The notes under the pieces are model-generated. The model was not told the DNA's origin, did no database searches, and was given only the letters and a program-made list of their open reading frames with translations. Position numbers and translations under genes: made by a program. From Geminicoccaceae bacterium (GTDB taxonomy: Bacteria > Pseudomonadota > Alphaproteobacteria > Geminicoccales > Geminicoccaceae), in contig JACKIN010000021.1 in the NCBI GenBank assembly GCA_020638495.1, positions 1 to 54,590 of the forward strand: a stretch of 54,590 nucleotides of DNA, read 5' to 3'. This document shows positions 10,616-19,560 of this stretch, piece by piece. Positions within the stretch are counted from its first letter, which is position 1. The number at the start of each line of letters is the position of its first letter.

Positions 10616-11922
10616 GCAGCGGCGACGCGCTCATCCAGGATTTCGTCGCCGGCCGCTACCGGGCAATCGAGACGGGCCTGCCGGTCCAATGCCCGATCCG
10701 CGCCATCGTCACCGCCCCCAGCCTCGCCGGCCGGGAGGCGGAGCTGCTGCGGGGCATCGGGCTCGCCAAAAACGGGTCGGGCGGCACGATCGGCGTGGTC
10801 AGCGACGAGAACACGAGGGACGTGCTCGGCGACCGGGTCGAGCGGGCACTCCCCGGCTGCCGTTCCGTCGTGCTCGACCACCCCCACGCGGACGAGGCGA
10901 CGGCCGCCGACCTGCGCGAGCGCACCCGGCATTGCGATGCCCTCGTGGCCGTGGGCTCGGGCACGCTCAACGACCTCTGCAAGCACGTCACCCATGGCGA
11001 CGGCCGCCCCTGCGCCGTCTTCGCCACCGCTGCCTCGATGAACGGCTACGTCACCGGCACGGCCTCCATCACCCGGGGCGACTTCAAGCACAGCCTGCCG
11101 TCCCATGCGCCGCGCGGCGTCTTCCTCGACCTCCAGGTCCTGGCGGCCGCCCCGCCGCGGCTCACCCGCGCCGGGCTCGGCGACGCGCTCTGCCGCGGCA
11201 CCGCCCAGATCGACTGGCTCCTCTCGCATCTCCTGCTCGACACCGCCTATGCGGAAAGCCCGTTCGCCATGCAGCGCGTCGACGAGCCGAAGCTCCTGGC
11301 CGCCGCACCCCGCCTGCTCGACGGCGACCTGGCGGCGATGGCCACGCTGGTTCATGTCCTCACCCTCGGCGGGCTCGGCGTCGTGGTCACCGGCACCAGC
11401 CACTCGGGCTCGATGGGGGAGCATGGCATCAGCCACTACATCGACATGTTCGCCCGCCCGCACCCGGGCTCCCTGCACGGTGCCCAGGTCGGCGTCGCCA
11501 CGCTCACCATGGCCCGGCTGCAGGCGCAGTTGCTGGCGGAGGAGGCGCCGCCGGTGCTGCGGGCGAGCCGGATCGACGACGCGGCGCTGGCCGAGCGCTA
11601 CGGCGCCCAGGCCGCGGCCTGCCGCAAGGCGCTCGAGGCCAAGGCATTGACCGGCGAAAGGCTCGCCGCCGCCAATGCGCGGCTGGCGGAATCCTGGGCC
11701 GACTGGCGCCATAGGCTGGCCGCCCTCGCCATCCCGGTCGACCGGCTCGAGGCGGCGCTCTTGTCCATCGATGCTGCCCGGACCGGGGCCGATCTCGGGC
11801 TCGAGCCCGCCGCGTACCGGGCCGCCGTCGCCCATGCGCACGAGATCCGCGACCGCTTCGGCTTTCTCGACCTCGCCGCCCATGCGGGGCGGCTAGAGGC
11901 GTTCGCCGCCGGCGAAGGGTAG
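10612..11922 (+). CDS. sn-Glycerol-1-phosphate dehydrogenase-like protein (AraM family)
   Basis: Member of the iron/zinc-containing alcohol dehydrogenase fold that includes archaeal glycerol-1-phosphate dehydrogenase and Bacillus AraM; 436 residues. AVGSGTLNDLCKHVTH (dinucleotide binding) and ATAASMNGYVTGTASITRG are typical of the AraM group. The metal region is GLGDALCRGTAQIDW, followed by TSHSGSMGEHGISHYIDM and HPGSLHGAQVGVAT, which supply the histidine ligands. In the operon it probably oxidises the phosphorylated polyol made by the upstream kinase, or its enantiomer. A bacterial ether-lipid role is unlikely here, but the exact substrate is not shown by the sequence. Confidence 0.78.
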
Positions 11923-11929
11923 GGGAATC

Positions 11930-12982
11930 GTGGGCACCGTCCTCGTGCTCGGCGCCGGGGTCATGGGCAGCGCCTTCACCCTGCCGCTGGCCGATGCCGG
12001 CACGACCGTCCGGCTGGTCGGCACGCATCTCGACACGGCGCTGATCGACGGCCTGCGCGCCACGGGCGTCCACCAGCGGCTGAAGGCGCCACTGCCGGCG
12101 GCGGTCGAGACCTTCCACCACCACGAGCTGGCCCTGGCCCTCGACGACAGCGTCGAGCTGGTGGTGCTCGGGGTCAGCTCGGCCGGCATTGCCTGGGCGA
12201 TCGACCGGCTGCGCCCGCTGCTGTCCGCGAAGCGGCCGGTCCTGCTGCTGACCAAGGGGCTCGCTGCCGACGGAAGGCGGATCGGCATCCTGCCGGAGCC
12301 GGTCGAGGCGGCGCTGGGCTGCCCGACCGGGGCGGTGGGCGGGCCCTGCATCGCCGGCGAGCTGGCGGTTCGCCGGGCGACGAGCGTCGTCATGAGCTTC
12401 GCCGACCCGGCGCTGATCCGGCAGGTGCTGGCGCTGACCGCCGCCCCCTACTACCACGCCCGCGCCAGCGCCGACCTCGTCGGCACCGAGGTCTGCGCCG
12501 CCTTCAAGAACTTCATGGCGCTCGGCATCGGCGCCGCCCGGGGCATGGCCGACGTGGCCGGGCCCGCTGACAACGGCGCCGCCATGCACAACCCGGCGGC
12601 CGGGCTCTTCACCCAGGCGGTGCTCGAGCTCGGCCGGCTGAACGCGCTCCTCGGCGGCACGCCCGCGAGCGTCCACGGCCTCGCCGGCACGGGCGATCTC
12701 TACGTCACGGTCCAGGGCGGCCGGAACAGCCGCATGGGCCGGCTCCTCGGCGCCGGCTGGGTCTATTCCAGGGCCAAGGCCGAGCGCATGGCGGAGGACA
12801 CGGTCGAGGGCGCCGAGCTGGCGCTCGCGGTCGGCCCGACGCTCAGGGCGATGCTCGACCGAGATGACCTGCGAGCCGACGACCTGCCCTTGACCCTCGC
12901 CATCCTCGATGCCATCGGCGAGGATCGGCCCCTGGTGCTGCCCTGGGCCGCCTTCCACCAGCGCGGCCCGGGTGCCGCCTGA
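11930..12982 (+). CDS. GpsA-like NAD(P)-dependent polyol-phosphate dehydrogenase
   Basis: Protein of 350 residues of the sn-glycerol-3-phosphate dehydrogenase fold. The Rossmann motif VLGAGVMGSAFTLPLADAG is at the N-terminus. GGPCIAGEL matches the GpsA GPSFA region loosely, EVCAAFKNFMALGIGAARG carries the catalytic lysine, and GLAGTGDLYVT followed by GGRNSRMG matches the GLAGLGDL and RN region. The start is a GTG at 11930, with AGGGGA overlapping the previous stop. These departures from biosynthetic GpsA, and its place in a kinase operon, suggest a catabolic paralog acting on another polyol phosphate. Confidence 0.75.
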   Translation: MGTVLVLGAGVMGSAFTLPLADAGTTVRLVGTHLDTALIDGLRATGVHQRLKAPLPAAVETFHHHELALALDDSVELVVLGVSSAGIAWAIDRLRPLLSAKRPVLLLTKGLAADGRRIGILPEPVEAALGCPTGAVGGPCIAGELAVRRATSVVMSFADPALIRQVLALTAAPYYHARASADLVGTEVCAAFKNFMALGIGAARGMADVAGPADNGAAMHNPAAGLFTQAVLELGRLNALLGGTPASVHGLAGTGDLYVTVQGGRNSRMGRLLGAGWVYSRAKAERMAEDTVEGAELALAVGPTLRAMLDRDDLRADDLPLTLAILDAIGEDRPLVLPWAAFHQRGPGAA

Positions 12983-13949
12983 CCGGCCCGACCCCTTGCC
13001 CGAGAGCGCTTCCTTCGACCGCGTCGAGCAGCTCCGCACCCGGATCGCCTGGCTCTACTATGTCGAGGGCCTGACCCAGAGCGACATCGCCGACCGCGTC
13101 GGCCTCAGCCGGGTCCGGGTCAACCGCGAGCTCGCGGTCTGCCGCGAGCGCGGCATCGTGCAGATCCGCATCAATTCCAGGCTCGCCACCTGCGTCGCCC
13201 TCGAGCGCCGGCTGATCCGGCATTTCGGGCTGAAGGACGCGGTGGTCGTGCCGACGCCGGAGGATCCGGCCCTCCTGCCGGGCATCATCGGCATGGCGGC
13301 CGGCCAGTATGTCTCCGACCGTCTGGCCGCCGGGATGAGCATCGGCGTCGGCTGGGGGCGGACCCTGCTCGGGTCGCTCAAGGCCATCGAGCGACGCAAC
13401 GTCCCCGGCCTCTCGGTCGTCTCGCTGATGGGCGGGCTGACCCGGGCATCGGCGATCAACACCTACGAGACGGCGTCCCGCTTCGCCGATCTCTTCGGCG
13501 CCGACTGCTATTATCTCGCCGCGCCCACCTTCACCTCCTCGCCCGAGAGCCGCGCCACCTTCATCGAGCAGGCGGCGATCAAGGACGTGCTCGACCGGGC
13601 CCGCAAGGTCGACCTGGCGCTGGTCAGCGTCGGCGGGCTCGGCCCTGATGCCACCATCCGCCGCCTCGACATGCTGAGCGCGGATGAGCTGGATTCGCTC
13701 GTCGAGGCGGGTGCGCTCGGCGACAGCCTCGGCCATTTCATCGACGCCGCCGGTCGGCTGGTGGACCACCCGATCAACCACCGGGTCATCGGCCTCGCCC
13801 CGGCCGAGCTCTCGGACGTGCCGACCGCCATCCTCGCCTCGGGCGGGCCGGACAAGGACCGGGTCATCGGCGCCGTGCTCGGGGCGCGCTTCCTCAACGT
13901 CGCGATCATCGACGAGGCGACCGCCGAACGGCTGCTGGCCCGCGCCTGA
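12972..13949 (+). CDS. SorC/DeoR-type sugar-binding transcriptional regulator
   Basis: Repressor or activator of 325 residues. The N-terminal helix-turn-helix is WLYYVEGLTQSDIADRVGLS followed by RVRVNRELA. The C-terminal effector domain resembles phosphosugar-binding SorC proteins such as EryD, with GIGVGWGRTLLGSLKAI and LMGGLTRASAINTYE. The GTG at 12972 overlaps the end of the dehydrogenase gene by 11 bases; a TTG at 12996 is an alternative. It is the last gene of the kinase operon, the arrangement seen in erythritol-type operons, and probably senses a phosphorylated intermediate. The inverted repeat before the kinase is a candidate target. Confidence 0.82.
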   Translation: MPPDRPDPLPESASFDRVEQLRTRIAWLYYVEGLTQSDIADRVGLSRVRVNRELAVCRERGIVQIRINSRLATCVALERRLIRHFGLKDAVVVPTPEDPALLPGIIGMAAGQYVSDRLAAGMSIGVGWGRTLLGSLKAIERRNVPGLSVVSLMGGLTRASAINTYETASRFADLFGADCYYLAAPTFTSSPESRATFIEQAAIKDVLDRARKVDLALVSVGGLGPDATIRRLDMLSADELDSLVEAGALGDSLGHFIDAAGRLVDHPINHRVIGLAPAELSDVPTAILASGGPDKDRVIGAVLGARFLNVAIIDEATAERLLARA

Positions 13950-14001
13950 GTCCGGCGCTATCTCCAGGGTGATCGCCCGAGCGGAACCGGAGAGCCGCCC
14001 C

Positions 14002-15207
14002 ATGCCGTCCGATGTCGAACGCGAGCTCGTCGATTGGCTGATCGGCGCCGCGCTGGACCTCACCGACGAGCAGACGCTGTTCGCCGGGCTGTGCGACCGG
14101 CTGAGCCTGGCGGGGGTCGGGATCACCCGGGCCTATCTCGCCTCCGAGGTGCTGCACCCGCTGATCGGGGCGCGCGGCTTCATGTGGCAGGGCGAAGGGG
14201 CCGTGCGCGAGGATTACGGCCACGACGGCATTGGCGTGGTCGATCCGAACTGGCGGCGGAGCCCCTTCTTCCACATGCTGGACCGGAGCCTCGACCGGCT
14301 GCATGTGCGGCTCGACGCGAGCCTCGAGCCCGGACGCTTTCCGCTCCTCGACCGGCTCAAGGCGCAAGGCTGCACCGACTATCAGGCATTCGGCCGGCGC
14401 ATGGTCTCGACCGCGGCGATCGGCGGTCAGGACGGCATCCTCACCTCGTGGACCACCATGCGGCCGGGCGGCTTCGAGGCCGGAGAGACCGCGCTCATCG
14501 AACGCTGCATGGCGCCCCTGGCACTGGCCTTCAAGGGGTTCCGCGGCGTCGACACCGCCCGCACCCTGGCCTGCACCTATCTCGGCAAGGATGCCGGCAG
14601 CCGGGTGCTGGCCGGCGAGATCCGGCGCGGCGAGCCGGTCACCATCGAGGCGGTGCTCTGGTATTCGGATCTCGAGGGCTTCACGCGGATCGCCGACACC
14701 ACGCCGCCCGACCGGCTGATGGCGCTGCTCAACGCCTATGCGGAGGTGCTGGTCAGCGTCGTCGATGGCCGTGGCGGCGACGTGCTCAAGTTCATGGGCG
14801 ACGGCATCCTCGCCCTTTTCCGGGGGGACGACGCGGCCGCCCGCGCCCTCGATGCGGCGATCGCCGCCCAGCGCGCGGTCGGCGAGCTGAACGCGGCGCG
14901 CCGGGCGGCCGGCGAGCCGGTCACGGAGTTCTATCTCGGCCTGCATCGCGGCGACGTGCTCTACGGCAATATCGGCAGCCGCGAGCGGCTCGACTTCACG
15001 GTGATCGGCCCGGCCGTCAACGAGGTGGCGCGGATCGAGGCGATGTGCCGCTCGCTCGACCGGCGGGTGGTCGTCTCGAGAGCATTCGCCGAGACGGCCG
15101 GCGCTGCCCGGGATCGGCTCGTTTCGCTCGGCCGCTACGCGCTGCGGGGCGTCGGCCGGGCCCAGGAGCTCTACACCATCGACCCCGGGATGCTGGGCCT
15201 CGACTGA
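14002..15207 (+). CDS. Class III adenylate/guanylate cyclase
   Basis: Makes cAMP or a related cyclic nucleotide. The 401-residue protein has a 200-residue N-terminal regulatory region without a clear domain or transmembrane segment, then a cyclase homology domain. The metal-binding aspartates are D223 (YSDLEGF) and D267 (KFMGDGI), and K263 is the likely adenine-specifying lysine. VNEVARIE carries the ribose/phosphate-contacting Asn and Arg. In FTVIGPAVN, many adenylate cyclases have GDTVN, so purine specificity is less certain. It stands alone between the polyol operon and an antiporter gene. Confidence 0.85.
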   Translation: MPSDVERELVDWLIGAALDLTDEQTLFAGLCDRLSLAGVGITRAYLASEVLHPLIGARGFMWQGEGAVREDYGHDGIGVVDPNWRRSPFFHMLDRSLDRLHVRLDASLEPGRFPLLDRLKAQGCTDYQAFGRRMVSTAAIGGQDGILTSWTTMRPGGFEAGETALIERCMAPLALAFKGFRGVDTARTLACTYLGKDAGSRVLAGEIRRGEPVTIEAVLWYSDLEGFTRIADTTPPDRLMALLNAYAEVLVSVVDGRGGDVLKFMGDGILALFRGDDAAARALDAAIAAQRAVGELNAARRAAGEPVTEFYLGLHRGDVLYGNIGSRERLDFTVIGPAVNEVARIEAMCRSLDRRVVVSRAFAETAGAARDRLVSLGRYALRGVGRAQELYTIDPGMLGLD

Positions 15208-15286
15208 GCGGGCGGCGGTTGTCGGGCAGCCCGGCGCATGCGACACCTGCCTGCCGGTCCACCGTCAGGCAGGAGAGCCCGCAACG

Positions 15287-17113
15287 ATGATCGAGACGAT
15301 GCTGATCGCGATCCTGATCGGCTCGGGCCTGCTCGTCCTCTCGATCCTCACCAGCCTCGTCTCGTTCCGCATCGGCGCCCCGCTGCTGCTGCTCTTCCTG
15401 GTCATCGGCCTGCTGGCGGGCGTCGATGGTCCGGGCGGCATCGCCTTCGACGACAGCTCGGGCACCTATTTCATCGGCAGCCTGGCGCTGGCGATCATTC
15501 TCTTCCACAGCGGCTTCGAGACCCGCTGGCAGACCCTGCGCAACGCCGCCGGGCCGGCGGTCGTCCTGGCGACGTTCGGGGTCCTGCTGACGGCAGGGAT
15601 GGTGGGCGCCGCCGCCCATCTCCTGCTCGGCCTGCCCTTGCCGGAAGCGCTGCTGCTCGGTGCAATCGTCAGCTCGACCGATGCCGCCGCCGTCTTCTTC
15701 CTGCTGCGGGTCGGCGGCATCACCATCCGTGACCGGGTGCGCTCGACGCTGGAGGTGGAATCCGGCTCCAACGATCCGATGGCGATCTTCCTCGTCGTCG
15801 TCCTGCTCGAGCTGATCCTCTCGGGCGCCGGGCTCGACACGCTCGGGCCGAGCCTGCTCCATGCCTTCGCCCTGCAGATGGGCCTCGGCCTCGTGGCCGG
15901 CCTCGCCGGCGGCTGGCTGATCGTCAAGGGCATCAACCTGATCGAGCTCGAGCCCGGCCTCTACCCGATCGCCGTGCTCGGCGGCGCCCTCATGCTGTTC
16001 GCGCTCACCGGGCTCCTCGGCGGCAGCGGCTTCCTCGCGGTCTATGTGGCCGGCCTCGTCGCCGGCAACATGCGGATCCGCGCCCGGCCGCATCTGCACC
16101 GCTTCCAGGACGGCCTCACCTGGCTCGCCCAGATCGTGATGTTCCTGCTGCTCGGCCTCTTCGCCACGCCGTCGACCTTCGGCGAGATAGCGCTCCCGGT
16201 CATCGTCCTCGCCATCCTGCTGGTGGTCCTGTTCCGGCCGCTCGCCGTCACCCTCTTGCTGCTGCCGTTCGGCTTCAGGCGCAACGAGGTGGCCTTCATC
16301 AGCGTGGTCGGCCTGCGCGGCGCCGTCTCGATCCTGCTCGCCATCATGCCGATCATGGCCCGGCTGGAGCACGGCCAGACGCTCTTCAACGCGGCCTTCC
16401 TCATCGTCCTCGTCTCGCTCCTCACCCAGGGCTGGAGCATCCGCCCGCTGGCCCGCTGGCTCGGTGTCGTCGTGCCGCCGCGCCAGGGCCCGGTCGACAA
16501 GGTCGAGCTGGAGCTGCCCGGCACGGCGCACCACGAGCTCGTGGTCTACCACATCACCGAGGGCAGCCCGGTCGCCCGCGGCCATCGCCTGCCGCGCTGG
16601 GCCCGGCCGTCGCTGGTGGTGCGGGGCGGCCGCTCGCTCAGCGTGCATCAGGCGGGGCACCTCCAGCCCGACGACTATGTCTACATCTTCACGGCGCCGA
16701 GCTTCATTCATCTGCTCGACCGCCTGTTCGCCAGCCGCGCCGCGCTCGACCCCGCCGACATCGACTTCTACGGCGAGCTGCCGATCGTGCCGGACGCGCC
16801 GGTCGCGGCCCTGGCCGCCACCTATGGCCTGGCGATCGAGACGGATCCCACGACACCACGCATCGCCGACTACCTGGAGCAGCGCCTCGGCGGCCATCCG
16901 GAGCCCGGCGACCGGCTGACGCTCGGTGCCGTCGACCTCATCGTGCGCAGCGTCGACGACGCGGGCCGGATCGCCGAGATCGGCCTCTCGTTCCGGCCCA
17001 TCGAGGAGGCGACACGACAGGGCGGGACACTGGCCCGCATGCGGCGTCTCCTGGTCGGCCGCCCGCAGGCCGCCCCGATCGCCGAGCCGGAGGAAGCCCC
17101 GAAGGCGCCCTAG
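15287..17113 (+). CDS. CPA1-type K+(Na+)/H+ antiporter with C-terminal regulatory domain
   Basis: Inner-membrane cation/proton antiporter of 608 residues resembling NhaP2/CvrA. About twelve hydrophobic segments span residues 1-395. GAIVSSTDAAAVFFLLR and ESGSNDPMAIFL are the conserved ion-site motifs of the CPA family (STDAAA and SND). The soluble C-terminus has a TrkA-C/RCK-like region around residues 400-485, followed by an extra domain to the end. It probably controls K+ or volume homeostasis. The 80-base gap after the cyclase gene leaves open whether the two share a promoter. Confidence 0.85.
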   Translation: MIETMLIAILIGSGLLVLSILTSLVSFRIGAPLLLLFLVIGLLAGVDGPGGIAFDDSSGTYFIGSLALAIILFHSGFETRWQTLRNAAGPAVVLATFGVLLTAGMVGAAAHLLLGLPLPEALLLGAIVSSTDAAAVFFLLRVGGITIRDRVRSTLEVESGSNDPMAIFLVVVLLELILSGAGLDTLGPSLLHAFALQMGLGLVAGLAGGWLIVKGINLIELEPGLYPIAVLGGALMLFALTGLLGGSGFLAVYVAGLVAGNMRIRARPHLHRFQDGLTWLAQIVMFLLLGLFATPSTFGEIALPVIVLAILLVVLFRPLAVTLLLLPFGFRRNEVAFISVVGLRGAVSILLAIMPIMARLEHGQTLFNAAFLIVLVSLLTQGWSIRPLARWLGVVVPPRQGPVDKVELELPGTAHHELVVYHITEGSPVARGHRLPRWARPSLVVRGGRSLSVHQAGHLQPDDYVYIFTAPSFIHLLDRLFASRAALDPADIDFYGELPIVPDAPVAALAATYGLAIETDPTTPRIADYLEQRLGGHPEPGDRLTLGAVDLIVRSVDDAGRIAEIGLSFRPIEEATRQGGTLARMRRLLVGRPQAAPIAEPEEAPKAP

Positions 17114-17117
17114 CCTG

Positions 17118-17927
17118 CTAGAGCGGCGCCACCGGTTGCGGGGCGGCGTCGTAGCAGCCGAGCACCGACTGGTCCATGTCGACCAGCGAGCCCGTCATCA
17201 TGCCGCTCTCGTCCGAGGCGAGGAAGGCGATGGCGCGCGCCACCTCGCTGGTCTCGAGCAGCCGGCCGAAGGGCAGACGCTCGCTGGCAGCGTCGAGCCA
17301 GCCGTCCGGGGCATTGTGCGCGCGCTTCTGGATGGCGTGCTCGCCCGGCGTGTTCATCCAGCCGATATTGAGCCCGTTCACCCGGATCCGGTCGCGCATC
17401 AGCGAGTAGGCGACATTCTTCGTCAGCCCGGCCAGCGCTGCCTTGGAGGCGGAGTAGGCGCAGGTGAAGGGCTGGCCGCCATGGCTCGACATGGAGAGGA
17501 TGTTCACCATGGTGCCGGCGATCTTCTCGCGCCGCATGATGGTCGCCGTGTCCTGCATCAGGAAGAAGGGTGCGCGCACGTTGATCGCGAACATCCGCTC
17601 GTAGAGCTCGGGGCTCGTGTCGAGGATGGTGCCGCGATCGGTGATGGCGGCGACGTTGACCAGGCAGTCGACGCGGCCGAAAGCGTCGTCCGCCGCCTTC
17701 GCCACCTTGCGCACATGGTCGAGCTCGCCGAGATCCGCCGCGACGAAAAGGGCCTCGGCCCCGGCTGCCGCGAGATCGGCCCGCACCCGCTCGCCCTTTT
17801 CGGCGTTGCGGCCGCAGATCACGACGCCCCTGGCCCCGCGCTCGACGAAAAGGCGGGCCGTCGCCTCGCCCAGCCCCTGCGTGCCGCCGGTGACGATCGC
17901 CACCTTGCCTTCGAACCCACCGCTCAT
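17118..17927 (-). CDS. SDR-family oxidoreductase
   Basis: NAD(P)-dependent short-chain dehydrogenase of 269 residues with TGGTQGLGEATA (cofactor binding), NVAAITDRG in place of the usual NAG, and the catalytic YSASKAALAGLTKN (YxxxK). The start at 17927 has a strong GGGGAGG site about 6 bases upstream; a longer frame upstream lacks support. It converges with the antiporter gene, with only 4 bases between them. The phrase HAIQKRAHNAPDGWLD near the substrate loop is unusual, but I cannot assign a substrate. Confidence 0.82.
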   Translation of the reverse strand: MSGGFEGKVAIVTGGTQGLGEATARLFVERGARGVVICGRNAEKGERVRADLAAAGAEALFVAADLGELDHVRKVAKAADDAFGRVDCLVNVAAITDRGTILDTSPELYERMFAINVRAPFFLMQDTATIMRREKIAGTMVNILSMSSHGGQPFTCAYSASKAALAGLTKNVAYSLMRDRIRVNGLNIGWMNTPGEHAIQKRAHNAPDGWLDAASERLPFGRLLETSEVARAIAFLASDESGMMTGSLVDMDQSVLGCYDAAPQPVAPL

Positions 17928-17999
17928 GCCTGCCTCCCCGACCTGTTCCCGTCCTGGCCGCAACCTACCAAGCGGCGGTCGCCCAGGCCAGCGCCGCCG

Positions 18000-18179
18000 T
18001 CAGGTGCCGGAGGCGGCGAGCCCGCCGGCCGCCGGCGTCGCCCGCCGCTCGCCGTGCCGGAGGAAGAGGCGGCGCAGGAAGCCCAGGATCATCGCATTGC
18101 GCATGCGCCGGGCCTCGGTCATGATCGCGCTGACATGGACGGGGTCGTAGGCTCCGGCGAGCTGCCGGTCGGTGGTCAT
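18000..18179 (-). CDS. Small hypothetical basic protein
   Basis: A 59-residue basic protein starting MTTDRQLAGAYDPVHVSAIM, then an arginine-rich amphipathic stretch RMRNAMILGFLRRLFLRH and a Gly/Ala tail. A GGAG lies about 9 bases before the ATG. The layout recalls short DUF1127-like proteins of alphaproteobacteria, but I see no diagnostic motif. It lies alone between an SDR gene and a PhnD-like gene on the same strand. Confidence 0.5.
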   Translation of the reverse strand: MTTDRQLAGAYDPVHVSAIMTEARRMRNAMILGFLRRLFLRHGERRATPAAGGLAASGT

Positions 18180-18305
18180 CGTCTTGGCTCCAGTCGCGGC
18201 GCTGTGCAGGCGCCTTGTTGTCCCTTGTTGCACTGCAGCATACTTGGCCATCCAACGCCCCGGGGGCAACCGGCCGTTCGTGCATGGCTCGGTTGCGCGG
18301 CCGTT

Positions 18306-19181
18306 TCACCCTTTGATCATGAAGCTGGCCAGTCGGGCACACCCCCGGGTCCGCGCGGCCCGGTGCATCGCCCGGATCCGGCCATAGGCACGGCCGTCGC
18401 CCACAGCGATGCCGGCGAGGCCGAGGGCGTCGCACGTCGCGGCGAGCGCCGGATCGGCAATGGCTGCGGCGAGGGCGCGTCGCAGCGCCGCCACCGTGCG
18501 CCGGCCGGTCCCGGCGGCGGTCACCAAGGGCAGGGCGGGGGCGGGCGGCGTGGCGGCCAGCACGCGCAGCCCGGCCACGGCGGCCGGGCGATGGCGGGCG
18601 AGCAGGGCGAAGGTGACGCAGTCGATCGCCGCACAGTCGGCGCGGCCCTCGCGCACGGCCGCGAGCGACGCCGCGTGCGCCCCCGTCTCGACGATGCCCG
18701 AGAAGAAGGGCCGGCCGGCGGCGAAGGGCACGGTCGCCGCCGCCAGCGCGTTGGCCCCGGACTGCGAATGCGGCGCGTTGACCGCGGCCCGCGAGCCCTC
18801 GAGTTCGGCGAGGCTCGTCGTGCTCGCCCCCTCGCGCACCACGACCCAGGACCGGTAGCTGCCACCTTCGCAGCCCGAAATCGCGTAGGCCGGCGTCGCC
18901 ACGAACCGCACGCGGTCGGCCAGCAGCGTCGTGAAGGGCAGGCCGCAGGCCTGCGCGAGGAGGAGCCCGGGGTCGGTCCAGAGCCCGATCAGGTCGTCAC
19001 CGCGCCGCAGCTCTGCCGGCACGCCCGGCACTCCGGCCGTCCGGAGGCGCAGGGCCACCGCCTGCCAGAGCCGGTCGGTCGCCGGCCGCAGCTCCGGCAG
19101 GTCGTACATCGGCAGCGCGGCAATGCGCTCCCCGGCACGGCTCAATTCGCCACCTGCTCCAAGCCGGTGCGGGCGCGGCAT
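18306..19181 (-). CDS. PhnD/SsuA-like periplasmic-binding-fold protein
   Basis: About 291 residues with a type-2 substrate-binding fold of the phosphonate/phosphate (PhnD) kind. IAALPMYDLPELRPATDRLW near the N-terminus is the common beginning of this protein family, and SQSGANAL with GRADCAAIDCVTFALL matches the ligand-binding lobes. No signal peptide is seen and no transporter permease or ATPase is adjacent, so a cytoplasmic or atypically exported sensor-like role is possible. The exact start is uncertain; a TTG at 19145 could be used instead. It is divergent from a small gene at 19275. Confidence 0.62.
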   Translation of the reverse strand: MPRPHRLGAGGELSRAGERIAALPMYDLPELRPATDRLWQAVALRLRTAGVPGVPAELRRGDDLIGLWTDPGLLLAQACGLPFTTLLADRVRFVATPAYAISGCEGGSYRSWVVVREGASTTSLAELEGSRAAVNAPHSQSGANALAAATVPFAAGRPFFSGIVETGAHAASLAAVREGRADCAAIDCVTFALLARHRPAAVAGLRVLAATPPAPALPLVTAAGTGRRTVAALRRALAAAIADPALAATCDALGLAGIAVGDGRAYGRIRAMHRAARTRGCARLASFMIKG

Positions 19182-19239
19182 TTCGTCTGTTCAACTAGGG
19201 GTTGTGGACGCCGTCGCATGTCGCGTGCTAGATAATCCC

Positions 19240-19253
19240 GTCGATTTTTCGAC
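19240..19253. promoter_or_regulatory. Short inverted repeat before the 89-residue gene
   Basis: GTCGA and TCGAC flank TTTT, forming a perfect 5-base inverted repeat 21 bases upstream of the ATG at 19275. A -10-like TAGATAAT (19229-19236) overlaps its left edge. This could be an operator or part of a short leader; no binder is known. Confidence 0.3.
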
Positions 19254-19274
19254 ATTCTATTTTGAGGAGCGTGG

Positions 19275-19544
19275 ATGACGATCGATAGCGGGACGGTCCT
19301 GGAGATCGGAGAGAACCTCGTCGAGGAAATCGACGGCTTCGAGATGGCGTTCCCGGCGGGTGCCTATCGAGCCCTGCCGGTGCCGAGCGCCGCCCTCGAC
19401 AGCGATCAGGGCGGGGCGACGAACGCCGACGCCGACCGCTATCTGCTCCTGCCCGTTGGCCGCGAGCGCGTCCATCCGATCTCCGCCGAGGGCCTGGGTC
19501 AGCTCGTCGAGCTCGACAGCGTGACGGTCGCCCGGGCCGATTGA
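19275..19544 (+). CDS. Small acidic hypothetical protein
   Basis: An 89-residue acidic protein (MTIDSGTVLEIGENLVEEID at the N-terminus, VELDSVTVARAD at the C-terminus) without signal peptide or membrane segment. A GAGGAG ribosome site lies 6 bases before the ATG, and an AT-rich promoter-like stretch with TAGATAAT precedes it, which supports a real gene. It is convergent with iolE. I do not recognise the family, and no function can be proposed. Confidence 0.6.
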   Translation: MTIDSGTVLEIGENLVEEIDGFEMAFPAGAYRALPVPSAALDSDQGGATNADADRYLLLPVGRERVHPISAEGLGQLVELDSVTVARAD

Positions 19545-19560
19545 GGAGCGCCGGCCAGCT

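Noticed and set aside
17118..17963. Longer start for the SDR gene at 17963
   Set aside because: The extra 12 residues lack similarity, while the ATG at 17927 has a strong ribosome site.
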